Counted from the first letter of the stretch, positions 17,694-26,818 are shown. The stretch: 64,000 nucleotides of DNA from Fulvivirga sp. M361 (GCF_007097395.1 NZ_VKDC01000012.1:62001-126000); one strand, 5' to 3'. Translations and numbers: made by a program. The notes: generated by a model not told the origin, from the letters alone.

Positions 17694-19085
17694 ATGACTT
17701 CAAGCAAAGAGATTGGTAAAATTTTAATGATTGATGATGACGAAGATGTCTTGCTTGCAGCCAAACTCCTTCTCAAGAAACATGCTCACCAGGTAATTAT
17801 TGAGAAGAATCCCAAGAAAATTCCTTTCCTGCTCAATAATGACACCTATGATGTTATCCTTCTTGACATGAATTTCAGCAAGGACATCACCAGTGGTAAA
17901 GAAGGTTTTTACTGGTTAAGCCAGATCCTGGAAAAAGACCCTTCCGCCGTTGTTATTCTTATCACTGCTTTTGGTGATGTGGAAATGGCCGTCAGAGCAC
18001 TGAAGGAGGGCGCTACTGACTTCGTTTTGAAGCCATGGCAAAATGAAAAACTGCTGGCTACTATTTCTACTGCTATCAAACTCAACAAAACATACAAAGA
18101 GGTAGACAAGCTCAAAAAAGCCAAAAAACAGCTGGAAGAAGATATCAATCAACCTTTCAAAGATATCATAGGGCAGAGCGGGTCTATCAAAAAAGTATTT
18201 AACCTTATTGACAAAGTCGCTAAAACAGATGCCAATGTACTGATCCTGGGGGAAAATGGTACAGGTAAAGAGCTTATTGCCAGAGCTATCCACCAGCGTT
18301 CAGAACGTCACGACGCCAGTTTCGTCGGAGTGGATATGGGAGCCATTACGGAATCGCTTTTCGAAAGTGAACTTTTCGGTCACAAGAAAGGCTCTTTCAC
18401 CGACGCCAAAGAAGACAGGCCCGGAAGGTTTGAAGTAGCCAATGGCGGCACATTATTTCTGGATGAAATAGGGAATCTCAATATGCCGCTGCAGTCTAAG
18501 CTCTTAACGGCGCTCCAAAACCGTGAGATCACCCGGATCGGGTCTAATAAACCCATGAGCATTGATATACGACTCGTATGTGCCACTAACATGCCGCTGC
18601 ATGAAATGATCCAGGAAAATACTTTCCGGCAAGATCTGCTTTATAGAATCAACACCGTTGAAATCACCCTGCCTCCATTGAGGGACCGGCAAGAAGATAT
18701 CCCGCTGCTGGCCGATCACTTTCTACAAAAGTATAGCAAAAAGTACCGCAAAGAGATCAGTGGCATTTCAGAAGAAGCATTTTTGAAACTGAGAAAGTAC
18801 AGTTGGCCGGGAAATATCAGAGAGCTACAGCATGCCATAGAGCGGGCTATTATCATGTCTGATAACGCCTACCTGGAACCTGAAGATTTTTTCTTTCTCA
18901 CCCAAAGTAAGTCCGGCAGCACTCAGGAAGTTATGCCCAGTGATAACCTGAACCTTGATGAAGTAGAAAGGTCTATCATACAAAAGGCCATTGACATACA
19001 TGACGGTAATATCTCCAAAGCAGCAAAGGAACTGGGGCTTACCCGGGCTTCACTGTACAGGAGGTTAGAAAAGCATGGACTTTAA
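17694..19085 (+). CDS. Sigma-54-dependent response regulator (NtrC family)
   Basis: Three-part activator: receiver at about residues 8-130 (acidic pocket MIDDDED, phospho-acceptor Asp in VILLDMNF, then LITAFG), AAA+ domain at about 155-385 (Walker A GENGTGKE, Walker B GTLFLDEIG, RQDLLYRIN) and a Fis-type helix-turn-helix at the end (ISKAAKELGLTRASLYRRL). The sigma-54 contact loop reads GSFTDA instead of GAFTGA. The sensor kinase gene starts 11 bases before this one ends, so the pair is translationally coupled. rpoN itself lies at 39-40 kb. Targets are not visible from the sequence. Confidence 0.93.
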   Translation: MTSSKEIGKILMIDDDEDVLLAAKLLLKKHAHQVIIEKNPKKIPFLLNNDTYDVILLDMNFSKDITSGKEGFYWLSQILEKDPSAVVILITAFGDVEMAVRALKEGATDFVLKPWQNEKLLATISTAIKLNKTYKEVDKLKKAKKQLEEDINQPFKDIIGQSGSIKKVFNLIDKVAKTDANVLILGENGTGKELIARAIHQRSERHDASFVGVDMGAITESLFESELFGHKKGSFTDAKEDRPGRFEVANGGTLFLDEIGNLNMPLQSKLLTALQNREITRIGSNKPMSIDIRLVCATNMPLHEMIQENTFRQDLLYRINTVEITLPPLRDRQEDIPLLADHFLQKYSKKYRKEISGISEEAFLKLRKYSWPGNIRELQHAIERAIIMSDNAYLEPEDFFFLTQSKSGSTQEVMPSDNLNLDEVERSIIQKAIDIHDGNISKAAKELGLTRASLYRRLEKHGL

Positions 19086-20430
19086 TAACACCAAAAAAAA
19101 CATTCTTTATCGTGTAGGACTGATCATCCTTACCACCATCATGCTATGCAGCCAGCTTTTTAATGACGGCTTTATCGTTACAGAGCTTTTTTTCTTTGGC
19201 CTTCTTATATTTCAGGTAGTACTCCTAATGAAATACACTCAAAAAAGCAGCCAGGAGATCATTGACTTTTTTAACTCCATCAAACACGATGACCTGGCAC
19301 GTTCTTATAAAACCAATTCAAAAAATGAAGATGTTAATAAGTTAAACACAGAATTAAACCGTGTACTGAAAGATTTTAAGGCATTAGGTAAGGAAAAAGA
19401 AGCTGAATTTCAATACCTGAAAAACATCGTGCAGCATATTGGTATTGGCCTTATTACATTTAATAAAGAGGGGCAAGTGCAGATTATGAATACCTCGGCT
19501 AAAAAACTGCTCAGGGTAGGTAATATCAAAAATGTATCTGAACTAAAAAGTGTCAATAGTCAGTTGGTCGATACCTTTTTCAGGCTGCGCACGGGAGGGC
19601 GCGATCTACTTCGATTTGAGATTGGTGGAGAAATAGCTCAAATGGCTATTTACGCTATTGAGCTTACCTTACGGGGCAAATTATACAAGCTCGTTTCAAT
19701 ACAAAATATCCAAAATGAACTGGAAGAGAAGGAGATGGAGGCCTGGCAGAACCTGGTACGTGTACTCACGCATGAAATAATGAACTCGGTAACCCCCATA
19801 TCCTCTCTGGCCACTACCGTAGAAGAAGAACTTAGTCTACAGCTTACCAGTGAGGAGGAAATAACGGCTATTCCCAATCATGAAATTGAAGACATTCACC
19901 TGGCGATACAAACCATAAAAAAAAGAAGTGAGGGTCTTATTCGATTTGTACAGGATTTCCGCAACCTGACCCACATACCCAAACCGAAAATTGCGGAGAT
20001 AAGTGTAAAGCAGCTATTGGATGAGTTGGTAATGCTCCACAAAAATGAAATAGAGAAATCAGGGGTGACAGTAACGATGAGTGTGGATCCCGAAAACTTC
20101 ACGATCAATGCCGACAAGGACCTCATAGAACAGGTATTGATCAACTTACTGAAAAACGCTTTACAGGCTTTTGACGATCATACTTCAAAACTAATCGAGT
20201 TAAAGGCCTTTTTTGATGAGAAAAGCCGTCCGATCATTTCGGTAAAAGACAATGGGAATGGTATTGATGATGAGGCACTGGAGAAGATATTTATCCCCTT
20301 CTTTACCACTAAAAAAGCGGGTTCGGGTATAGGTCTGAGTTTGTCACGCCAGATCATGCGTCAGCATCAGGGTATTTTGGGAGTAAAGTCAAAAGTGGAC
20401 GAGGGAACAGAGTTCTTTTTGAGGTTTTAA
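19075..20430 (+). CDS. Sensor histidine kinase, NtrY-like
   Basis: Cognate kinase of the preceding regulator. Two short membrane helices lie in the first 55 residues (LIILTTIMLC and FFFGLLIFQVVLL) with almost no periplasmic loop, so the signal is probably cytoplasmic or in the membrane. A PAS-like segment at about 120-215 contains VQHIGIGLITFN. The phospho-acceptor His is in LTHEIMNSVTP, followed by an ATPase domain with N box LINLLKNALQAF, G1 box DNGNGI and G2 box GSGIGLSL. Length 451. The HEIMNSVTP form of the H box is typical of NtrY-type kinases. Confidence 0.92.
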   Translation: MDFNNTKKNILYRVGLIILTTIMLCSQLFNDGFIVTELFFFGLLIFQVVLLMKYTQKSSQEIIDFFNSIKHDDLARSYKTNSKNEDVNKLNTELNRVLKDFKALGKEKEAEFQYLKNIVQHIGIGLITFNKEGQVQIMNTSAKKLLRVGNIKNVSELKSVNSQLVDTFFRLRTGGRDLLRFEIGGEIAQMAIYAIELTLRGKLYKLVSIQNIQNELEEKEMEAWQNLVRVLTHEIMNSVTPISSLATTVEEELSLQLTSEEEITAIPNHEIEDIHLAIQTIKKRSEGLIRFVQDFRNLTHIPKPKIAEISVKQLLDELVMLHKNEIEKSGVTVTMSVDPENFTINADKDLIEQVLINLLKNALQAFDDHTSKLIELKAFFDEKSRPIISVKDNGNGIDDEALEKIFIPFFTTKKAGSGIGLSLSRQIMRQHQGILGVKSKVDEGTEFFLRF

Positions 20431-20439
20431 TTATTTTCC

Positions 20440-20447
20440 TAGCTTTA
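20440..20447 (+). promoter_or_regulatory. Possible -7 element before acyl carrier gene
   Basis: TAGCTTTA matches TAnnTTTG at all but the last position and lies 22 bases before the ATG of the acyl carrier protein. Confidence 0.3.
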
Positions 20448-20469
20448 CGGAATTCGTTAAAAAAGCACT

Positions 20470-20706
20470 ATGAATACCACCGAACAAATCACTAAAATTC
20501 TGGTAGATAAACTTGGAATTGCCGAGACAGAGGTCACCCCGGATGCCAACTTCGTTAAAGACCTTGGCATCGATTCATTGGACTATGCCGAATTAGTGAT
20601 GGAGTTCGAACAAACCTTCAGTATTCGTATCCCGGATGAAGATGCAGAACAACTACAAACCATCAATCAGGCAGTAACTTATATTGAGGCCAAGATAAAA
20701 AGCTAG
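20470..20706 (+). CDS. Acyl carrier protein
   Basis: A 78-residue acidic carrier protein. The phosphopantetheine site is Ser36 in LGIDSLDYAELV, and the VKDLGIDSLD context is canonical. The usual four-helix length is complete. It is not next to fatty-acid genes (fabF or fabD are not here), so it may be a second carrier for a special lipid or secondary product rather than the main AcpP. It stands alone behind the two-component pair, separated by 39 bases. Confidence 0.9.
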   Translation: MNTTEQITKILVDKLGIAETEVTPDANFVKDLGIDSLDYAELVMEFEQTFSIRIPDEDAEQLQTINQAVTYIEAKIKS

Positions 20707-20757
20707 GTTAGCATTGTGATGAAGCTGTTTGTTCATTTTATGAACGCACTGCTTATT

Positions 20758-21093
20758 CTAACTTAATTCCGTTGTTTCATAATAATTACACAATTTCACC
20801 ACTTCATTCAGGTTAAAGTTTTTTGTGGGTAATCTTTCCTTGTTACCGGCCATGCTTTGCCAATACCAGCTTCCCTCCTCCGGATCCCAGCAGATCATAT
20901 ATTTATGCTGGCCCTTGAGCACAATGTCATTTTCATACAACTCCGTTTCTGCCTGATCCAGGAAACCGGTAAATTGTAAAAGAATATGATTTTGTTTTAT
21001 AAGCAACCCTTTTTTGCATTCAATCTGGTTAAGTCGCACCATCAGGTTATTCTCCTGGTCCCAGGCTTTAAATTTAAATGGTCGGATAAGCAT
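20758..21093 (-). CDS. YopX-like domain protein
   Basis: A 111-residue protein with the YopX signature: an N-terminal FKFKAWDQENN, then LLQFTGFLDQ, ELYENDIV and a terminal beta segment. YopX proteins are best known from phages and mobile elements, and their role is unclear. No other phage gene surrounds it and the frame is intact, so it looks like a domesticated stray. Convergent with the acyl carrier gene. Confidence 0.65.
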   Translation of the reverse strand: MLIRPFKFKAWDQENNLMVRLNQIECKKGLLIKQNHILLQFTGFLDQAETELYENDIVLKGQHKYMICWDPEEGSWYWQSMAGNKERLPTKNFNLNEVVKLCNYYETTELS

Positions 21094-21284
21094 ACAGGCA
21101 AATTAGGCAGACTCCGGACAAGTACAAAAGTCATCACTGATCTTTATTTCCTTCAGGCACCCGGGCCTTGGATCCCTGATGACACTTCAGTATAAAGATT
21201 ACCTAACTATTTACTGAATGGATAAACCGGTATCGAGGTTGCCTCATTAAAATCAAATTAGCACCGGCTATCTTAAAAAATAAC

Positions 21285-22361
21285 TCAACCCGTCAGTTTT
21301 CGAAATACCCACTCCACCGGCCCGGATCCTTTATATTTCATGATCAGAACAGAAGAAATAATACAAATTGTAATAAATGCCAAAGCATATATAAATGAAA
21401 AATGAATGGTATAGTCCCCCATTTTCTCCGGGTCAATAGCTTCAATTATCCCCATGCCCAACACGACATGCGCTACATAAAATGTTAAAGCCAGTTGCCC
21501 GGTATTTCTTAGCGTTATTATTGTCCGGCTTGTTTCAAATTTTCTCGCTAGTATGATGCAGGATGAAATAATAAACAGGGCAATACTGCTTCCTGAAATC
21601 ATATATAGCGGTAGTGGCGGCATAGGGCTTGTCCCCAGCACATAACTCAGCTCTTTTTTAAGTTCCGGATCTCCTCCTGAAAAAAATGAAACAGAAAAGA
21701 TGGATAACACCTCAACGAATAAAAATGTAAACAGACTGCCCCACATCACTTTTTTAACCACCGCCTGACGATTCAACTCCATTTTCCCAAACCACAACCC
21801 CACTAACATGAAAGCACTCCAGGGGACTACCGGGTGGAAACCATTATAAAAAAGGTTTCTTATAAAGCCACCTACGGTCCAAATATCCCGGTACTCCATT
21901 TTATCATAGTCCCAACCAGTATCATAATTGTAACATAACATGATCAGCGGGTAGAGCACTACCAGTATACAAGCGCTTATCATCAATACCTTCTGACTGC
22001 TTTTCAGCAAGATCAAAGCGATCACCAGGTAAACTCCATAAAAATGTAGAATATCTGCCGGCCAGATGCTGAGGTACGAAAGACCTATCAGGAATAGTAC
22101 TATAGCTCTTCTGAAAAGCCTGGCCTGCTTCTTTTTAAGTTTCTCCGCATCATTTTTCTTTAATGCTTCATTAGATATCAAAGCTATTCCAACTCCGGCT
22201 AGTACAACAAAGGTAGCTGCCGCCTTACCGCTTAGTACGTTTAAAAAATTATTCAGATCCGGATTGCCTTGATCACCAAACACCATTTTAAAATTGACGA
22301 TGATCATACCGAAAACGGCCAACGCACGTGCTACATCAATCCCTGTTATTCTTGTTTGCAT
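21285..22361 (-). CDS. DUF418/acetyltransferase-like membrane protein
   Basis: A 358-residue integral membrane protein with about nine or ten hydrophobic helices. It opens with ITGIDVARALAVFGMIIVNF, the start typical of the DUF418 and heparan-alpha-glucosaminide acetyltransferase group, and ends with GPVEWVFRKLT, the DUF418 closing motif. The family may transfer acyl groups across the membrane, but this is not proven. It follows the AraC-type regulator by 69 bases on the same strand and may be its target or co-transcribed with it. Confidence 0.75.
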   Translation of the reverse strand: MQTRITGIDVARALAVFGMIIVNFKMVFGDQGNPDLNNFLNVLSGKAAATFVVLAGVGIALISNEALKKNDAEKLKKKQARLFRRAIVLFLIGLSYLSIWPADILHFYGVYLVIALILLKSSQKVLMISACILVVLYPLIMLCYNYDTGWDYDKMEYRDIWTVGGFIRNLFYNGFHPVVPWSAFMLVGLWFGKMELNRQAVVKKVMWGSLFTFLFVEVLSIFSVSFFSGGDPELKKELSYVLGTSPMPPLPLYMISGSSIALFIISSCIILARKFETSRTIITLRNTGQLALTFYVAHVVLGMGIIEAIDPEKMGDYTIHFSFIYALAFITICIISSVLIMKYKGSGPVEWVFRKLTG

Positions 22362-22430
22362 ACATTTCTACCTTGACTCACAAAAGTAGAAATGTCATCA
22401 ATGTCAATTATTGTTCATTTTGGACATCTT

Positions 22431-23300
22431 TTACTTTACAGGAATGTAGATCTCTGTCAACAGGTCTTCTTCCGGAGTGCTGTCTGTATCATTCAAATAA
22501 AACTCCAGTGTAGGTTTGTCCTCAAATTCCAGTTGGACCTGCGTCATCCAATGTCCATAAATTTCATTATATGTATCCTGGCAACTTTCATGACTTCCTT
22601 TATGTACAAATTTGGCATATTTCTGTTTCTGAATTCTTTTTACTTTAAAAAGGCCTCCCAGTGAAAAATCTATTGGCTTTTCTAATACAATAGCCGCATT
22701 ATAACGACAATTAATCGTTTCAGTAATTTCATTATCGTCCAGTACCTCTCCCAGCACAATACTGTCTTCATGGAGTAAATCGTATTTCAAGGCATAGTCT
22801 ATTAATTGCCTCCAGGTGTCTTTAATGCCGTAGATGTTATCGTAAGTTCCCTGAAAAGTTAAGTATACCACTTCAAGGTCCGGAATTTCTTCTACGTCAA
22901 AACTGAACGCAGAATGCGGCTCCTCGGGAATAGAAATAGTGCTTCGTGTAATGTACCGCTTATTAAGTTCATGTGAACTTCGAAAAGCAGAAGGCGAACA
23001 ATTAAAGTGCTTTTTAAATGCTTTGCTAAATGCTGCGATATCACTGTACCCCACGTCACAAGCAATTTCAGTGATGTTATTTGTAGAAAATTTTAGATAT
23101 TCAGCTGCCTTTTCCAGTTTTATTCTTTTTATGTATTGACCAATAGTTTCATTATGTAAGGCCTCGAATATTCTATTGATATTTCGATAAGAGTAAAACG
23201 AAATATCCTCTATATCCTCAACACTTAAGTCTTCCTTAAACTTTGCCTCGATAAATTCAATCAGCTTTTTATACCGGTCCAATTGTGTAGAATTTTTCAT
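22431..23300 (-). CDS. AraC-type regulator with GyrI-like effector domain
   Basis: Two domains: an N-terminal AraC helix-turn-helix pair (about residues 8-105; IGQYIKRIKLEKAAEYL and ITEIACDVGYSDIAAFSKAF) and a C-terminal GyrI/SoxS-like small-molecule domain (about 125-289). This is the Rob/MarA-like order in which the ligand domain follows the DNA-binding part. ATG 23300 (MKNSTQLDRYK) is chosen; the frame is open 14 codons further up. The ligand is probably a hydrophobic or cationic compound, which is only an inference from the family. Confidence 0.87.
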   Translation of the reverse strand: MKNSTQLDRYKKLIEFIEAKFKEDLSVEDIEDISFYSYRNINRIFEALHNETIGQYIKRIKLEKAAEYLKFSTNNITEIACDVGYSDIAAFSKAFKKHFNCSPSAFRSSHELNKRYITRSTISIPEEPHSAFSFDVEEIPDLEVVYLTFQGTYDNIYGIKDTWRQLIDYALKYDLLHEDSIVLGEVLDDNEITETINCRYNAAIVLEKPIDFSLGGLFKVKRIQKQKYAKFVHKGSHESCQDTYNEIYGHWMTQVQLEFEDKPTLEFYLNDTDSTPEEDLLTEIYIPVK

Positions 23301-23534
23301 GATAGCTAACAATCCTTTTAATTTAAGCTGTGCCCGAAGCACTATCCATTCACAGGGCCACGTACTGATCCAACAAGTTGATAAAACAGTGGCGATTCAC
23401 CAATCATGAGTTACCGTTTTAAACAATCTCTTTATAATACGGCTACTTCATTCAACCACAGCTACCTTCTATTTAAGGATTTCAGCGAATGAGTTTTGTC
23501 TAAAATGGACAAACGGTGGCTCGAAACTGCGCAA

Positions 23535-23542
23535 TACTTTTG
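23535..23542 (+). promoter_or_regulatory. -7 element before the frameshifted lipocalin gene
   Basis: TACTTTTG matches TAnnTTTG exactly and ends 20 bases before the ATG at 23563. Confidence 0.5.
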
Positions 23543-23562
23543 TCAAAAAGTAAAATAGCTAC

Positions 23563-23953
23563 ATGAAATATTTCGGCTTAAAAGCGATTCTATCTTTACT
23601 GCTCGGTGCTTCAATACACTTTGCCTTTGGCCAGCATCCGGATAAAACAAGGTCTTCTTAAAAGATGGTACCTGGACAAGTACAAAATAGCCAACAAAGC
23701 GTATCCACCCTCCAGGGTAGAAAAAGATGATTATATCCTTTTCAAGGAAGACATGACATTTATTTCCAGGTCTGAAGGAAAAATGGAAGAAGGCAGTTGG
23801 TCATTTAACACTAATGGAAGTTACATCGAGATGCTAGACGGTACGGGTGAAAAAGTAAAAGCATATGTGATCACCATCACAGCCAACCTACTGATACTCC
23901 GGTTTGATGTGGAAGAAATACGGGATATGCAGGCAATTTATCAAGCGCATTAA
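23563..23953 (+). pseudogene. Lipocalin-like secreted protein, frameshifted
   Basis: A complete signal peptide (MKYFGLKAILSLLLGASIHF...FGQ) starts at ATG 23563 but its frame stops after HPDKTRSS. The body of the protein continues one frame over: LLKRWYLDKYKIANK, DYILFKEDMTFISRS, EEGSWSFNTNGSYIEM, the pattern of small lipocalin-like domains. Removing one A from AAAA at 23644-23647 joins them as HPDKQGLLKRWYLD. The break is therefore a recent frameshift, a sequencing error in an A-run, or conceivably slippage. Its promoter element and body are intact. It overlaps the next gene by one base (TAATG). Confidence 0.75.
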
Positions 23954-25029
23954 TGATCCTTTATTTAATGAAACCGGCCCGATTAATCACATTCCTTTTT
24001 GTTTCAGGGCAGGCTTTTTCTCAGACCGGCATTGTTCTCAATACCGTCCCATTTGATACCAATGATTCATCCGTTCACATACATGAAGTCATAGATGTAA
24101 GAGCGGATAAAATCTTAGGCTATAAAGAAAACAAAAACAGGACAAAGGATACTTTAATATTATACGGTGGAGCCTCCAGCGCTATCAAACAATTTATGAA
24201 TACTTCTTTTTCTCCTGCTCCATGGAAAAAGCCCATCTGCATTAATGTGAAAGTACTTGAAGTTGATCAAGCTCAAACTAGTATAACTGAACTGACATCG
24301 AGAGTTTATATGGAACTTACTTTTTTAGAAAAACAAGAGCAGGGATTCAAAGTATTATATAATATCAGGCATCATGACGACCAGGCTTTTCCATTATCCG
24401 GCAGAGCTGAGTCATTTGAAACACACGAAAAACGCATCCGGGCAGGGTTGGAATATTGCATGAGAAATTTTATTCATGCGAAAGAAAACGGTTTTCAACC
24501 TCTGCCAATCGATAGTTTAGGGGGAAACAAAGAAAATGCGTCAATACCGGATAATCCAAAATTAAGAAGATGGTTCAACTTATTAACGATAAAAAAAATA
24601 CGTAGCAGGTATAATCAAGGATGGACAGTAAGTTATATCGGTTTTGCAGATGACAATAAGGATTTCATTAGTCCCTTTGTTATATCTTACGGTCAGTCTA
24701 AAGTCAGGTCTGGCACTATACCTGATAAATACAGCGCTATTAACACATACGCATTAAGTACAGGATTCAACGGTCTTCTCAAAATAGCATCGGGAGTGTA
24801 CGCTAACATAGGGTTAGAAATACCAGTTGGCATTGAAGCGCTGGAAGATAAGCAAAGCAGGAAAACCAACAATTTCCTTATAGGCATTAATACGCGACAA
24901 GGAATAAGAATTATATCCTTAAGAGACTTTGGAGTAGTTATTGGCGCTACTTTCTTTCAACAAATACAAACTTCGAAAATAAACAAAGCAAATCTTGGTT
25001 TTGAACTGGAGCTAGGGATCAACTTCTAA
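23953..25029 (+). CDS. Secreted protein of unknown function
   Basis: Not recognised. Exported, with a signal peptide MKPARLITFLFVSGQAFSQ that begins at the second ATG (23968); the first ATG at 23953 overlaps the stop of the lipocalin-like gene and adds five residues. The N-terminal half (about residues 20-180) is a mixed fold with ALSGA-type loops. The C-terminal half (215 to 358) has alternating beta strands with aromatic ends (WTVSYIGF, GVVIGATFF, NLGFELELGINF), like an outer-membrane barrel ending in Phe. An outer-membrane location is likely. It is coupled to the preceding lipocalin-like gene. Confidence 0.6.
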   Translation: MILYLMKPARLITFLFVSGQAFSQTGIVLNTVPFDTNDSSVHIHEVIDVRADKILGYKENKNRTKDTLILYGGASSAIKQFMNTSFSPAPWKKPICINVKVLEVDQAQTSITELTSRVYMELTFLEKQEQGFKVLYNIRHHDDQAFPLSGRAESFETHEKRIRAGLEYCMRNFIHAKENGFQPLPIDSLGGNKENASIPDNPKLRRWFNLLTIKKIRSRYNQGWTVSYIGFADDNKDFISPFVISYGQSKVRSGTIPDKYSAINTYALSTGFNGLLKIASGVYANIGLEIPVGIEALEDKQSRKTNNFLIGINTRQGIRIISLRDFGVVIGATFFQQIQTSKINKANLGFELELGINF

Positions 25030-25099
25030 AAAGACAGCATAGCCTGACAGCCCAACCACACAATGTTTTAAACAACTCAACCGGGATACATCAATCTTA

Positions 25100-26242
25100 T
25101 CATCGGATCAAATACATCGTACCGCGATCTGCCTCCATACCTTTTTGATCGACAGCTCTATAAAAATAGGCTCCCATTGGAGCTACGATACCTGTAGTTG
25201 TATAGCCATCCCAAAATGTCTCTTGGGTAGACACAACATTCAGCCGCTTTATCAGCACACCACTCTTATTAAAAATATCTACGGTTCCTGTCATATCATC
25301 AGGAAGCTCAAAGACCCACCTTTCTCCTCTCTCAGGTGAAAACGCCTTTTGCTCTTTCGAACATTCATCACCGACAATAACAAATGTTTTAGTAAGCGTA
25401 CAATCACCTTCATCCGATAGCAAAAGTTGATAAGCCCCGGGCTTAATTCCTGATTTGATGTTTTCCCTTATTAGAATGGAATCAGGTAATAATAGTATGC
25501 TCAATTTATTATTCTTTACCCGTTGAATCAAGTCATCAGGAATTTGTATAGAACCTGATTTACACTGATCTGTGACTTGCAGGTCAGCTTCTGCGAGGTT
25601 TGCAAAACAATCATCTCCGCCAGGAAAAGTAAATGGTTTCACCGGGACGATTTTGGTAAAATTATTAACAGGTTTTTGAGTACTTAGGTCAGGTATTTTC
25701 TTCTGAATACGAGGTAGCAAAACAGGAGCCTGACCATTATGATCAGACTCCATGGTAACAGGTATATGTGTTGAATACTCCTCTTGTTGTAATGAAGAGG
25801 CCATCGAAGACCCTCCTATAAGCTGCTCTTTTTCTATTTCATCTTCTTTATTTTCATTTGTGATGTCGGATGGAATTGTTGTTTCATTTTTAGACTGAGC
25901 ACTGATAATTTCCAGCTTAGTGTCTTCAGTCTGTACAAACTCTGACTCCGTTGATATCAGTGACCAGGTAGACAAAACAGCTACAGCTAACCCCCCAACT
26001 CCCAAAGCTATCTTACCATTTCGAGGGAAACTGGAATGGACCTGGTGGTCCATAAAAGTTTCTATATCCCCTTTGACTGTTATCAACTCGTGATCGACAA
26101 TGGCCTCTTGTACAGCTCTGTGAGCAGCTACTTCTTGTCGAAGAGCGCTATCAGAGTTCATCTCTTTTTCGAAAGCATCGGCTTCTGCTTCACTTAACGC
26201 GTTGTTTAAATAAGCTTCAATTTTCTCTATGTACTCGTCCAT
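25100..26242 (-). CDS. Anti-sigma factor with CHU_C-like periplasmic tail
   Basis: Encoded 3 bases after the ECF sigma gene. Cytoplasmic helical part at about residues 1-75 (EKIEAYLNNALSEAEADAFEKEM, typical of anti-sigma N-termini, without a zinc motif), one membrane helix at about 78-97, a low-complexity periplasmic linker to about 190, then a beta domain (GAYQLLLSDEGDC) and a C-terminal domain resembling the gliding-motility-associated sorting domain: AFSPERGE, VDIFNKSGVLIKR, FWDGY, APMGAYFYRA. The last two pieces match in order those of the T9SS substrate at 33.6 kb. Anti-sigma function is inferred from context and layout; the CHU_C likeness is by eye. Confidence 0.72.
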   Translation of the reverse strand: MDEYIEKIEAYLNNALSEAEADAFEKEMNSDSALRQEVAAHRAVQEAIVDHELITVKGDIETFMDHQVHSSFPRNGKIALGVGGLAVAVLSTWSLISTESEFVQTEDTKLEIISAQSKNETTIPSDITNENKEDEIEKEQLIGGSSMASSLQQEEYSTHIPVTMESDHNGQAPVLLPRIQKKIPDLSTQKPVNNFTKIVPVKPFTFPGGDDCFANLAEADLQVTDQCKSGSIQIPDDLIQRVKNNKLSILLLPDSILIRENIKSGIKPGAYQLLLSDEGDCTLTKTFVIVGDECSKEQKAFSPERGERWVFELPDDMTGTVDIFNKSGVLIKRLNVVSTQETFWDGYTTTGIVAPMGAYFYRAVDQKGMEADRGTMYLIR

Positions 26243-26245
26243 CGT

Positions 26246-26818
26246 CTATTGGGTCAGTTCATTTCTGAATTCAGTCTGCATCTTGACTTTCTCTATCAAG
26301 GACTTTTTACATTTATATTTTTTTGACTTGGCTACATCTTCCGACTTAAAACCCATTTTCAAGGCGATCTCAGTCATTGAAAGGTTTTGATAATATGCCA
26401 ATACCAGTAACTTTCTACAAGTTTCTCCCAACTGGGCAAAAAGTAAATTAACTTTCTTTTCTCTTTCCGAGGTCAATACCTGCTCAAGAACGTCTTCCTC
26501 GTCTGTCAGCTTGCCAGCCACTTCCTCCAGGTCGGTAAGCCTGCCGTCTTTCTTTAATTTATTGATCCAAAGGTTCCGTGCTATGGTAAAAATAAAAGCT
26601 CCGACCTCATAGCTTTCGTTATACCTCCCTAACTTCAACTGCCTGTAGAAAACTAAGACAGTGTCTTGAAAGACATCCTTGGCGTCCTCTTCATCTCCTC
26701 CTCTGCTCCTAACCATAGAAGCAATTTTTTTAAATTCACTCTTGTACAATAGCGCTATGGCTTTGTCATTTTTTCCAGCACGGATATACTTCAAGATCTC
26801 TGTATCTCTCCTTTTCAA
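26246..26818 (-). CDS. ECF sigma factor, TTG start
   Basis: RNA polymerase sigma-70 factor of the ECF class, 190 residues: sigma-2 region with DAKDVFQDTVLVFYRQ and FIFTIARNLWINKL, then sigma-4 with CRKLLVLAYYQNLSMTEIALKMGF. The frame begins with TTG at 26818 (MKRRDTEILKYIR); no nearby ATG fits. It is co-transcribed with the anti-sigma gene and faces the PorP/T9SS-substrate genes across 147 bases, so that intergenic region is a natural place for its own promoter and target promoter. Confidence 0.9.
   Translation of the reverse strand: MKRRDTEILKYIRAGKNDKAIALLYKSEFKKIASMVRSRGGDEEDAKDVFQDTVLVFYRQLKLGRYNESYEVGAFIFTIARNLWINKLKKDGRLTDLEEVAGKLTDEEDVLEQVLTSEREKKVNLLFAQLGETCRKLLVLAYYQNLSMTEIALKMGFKSEDVAKSKKYKCKKSLIEKVKMQTEFRNELTQ

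Noticed and set aside
17909-18719. Several open frames opposite the NtrC-type regulator
   Set aside because: Shadows of a strongly coding region; the real protein shows all domain motifs on the other strand.
23644-23647. Programmed frameshifting in the lipocalin-like gene
   Set aside because: No slippery heptamer or downstream structure is evident; a mutation or sequencing error is simpler.
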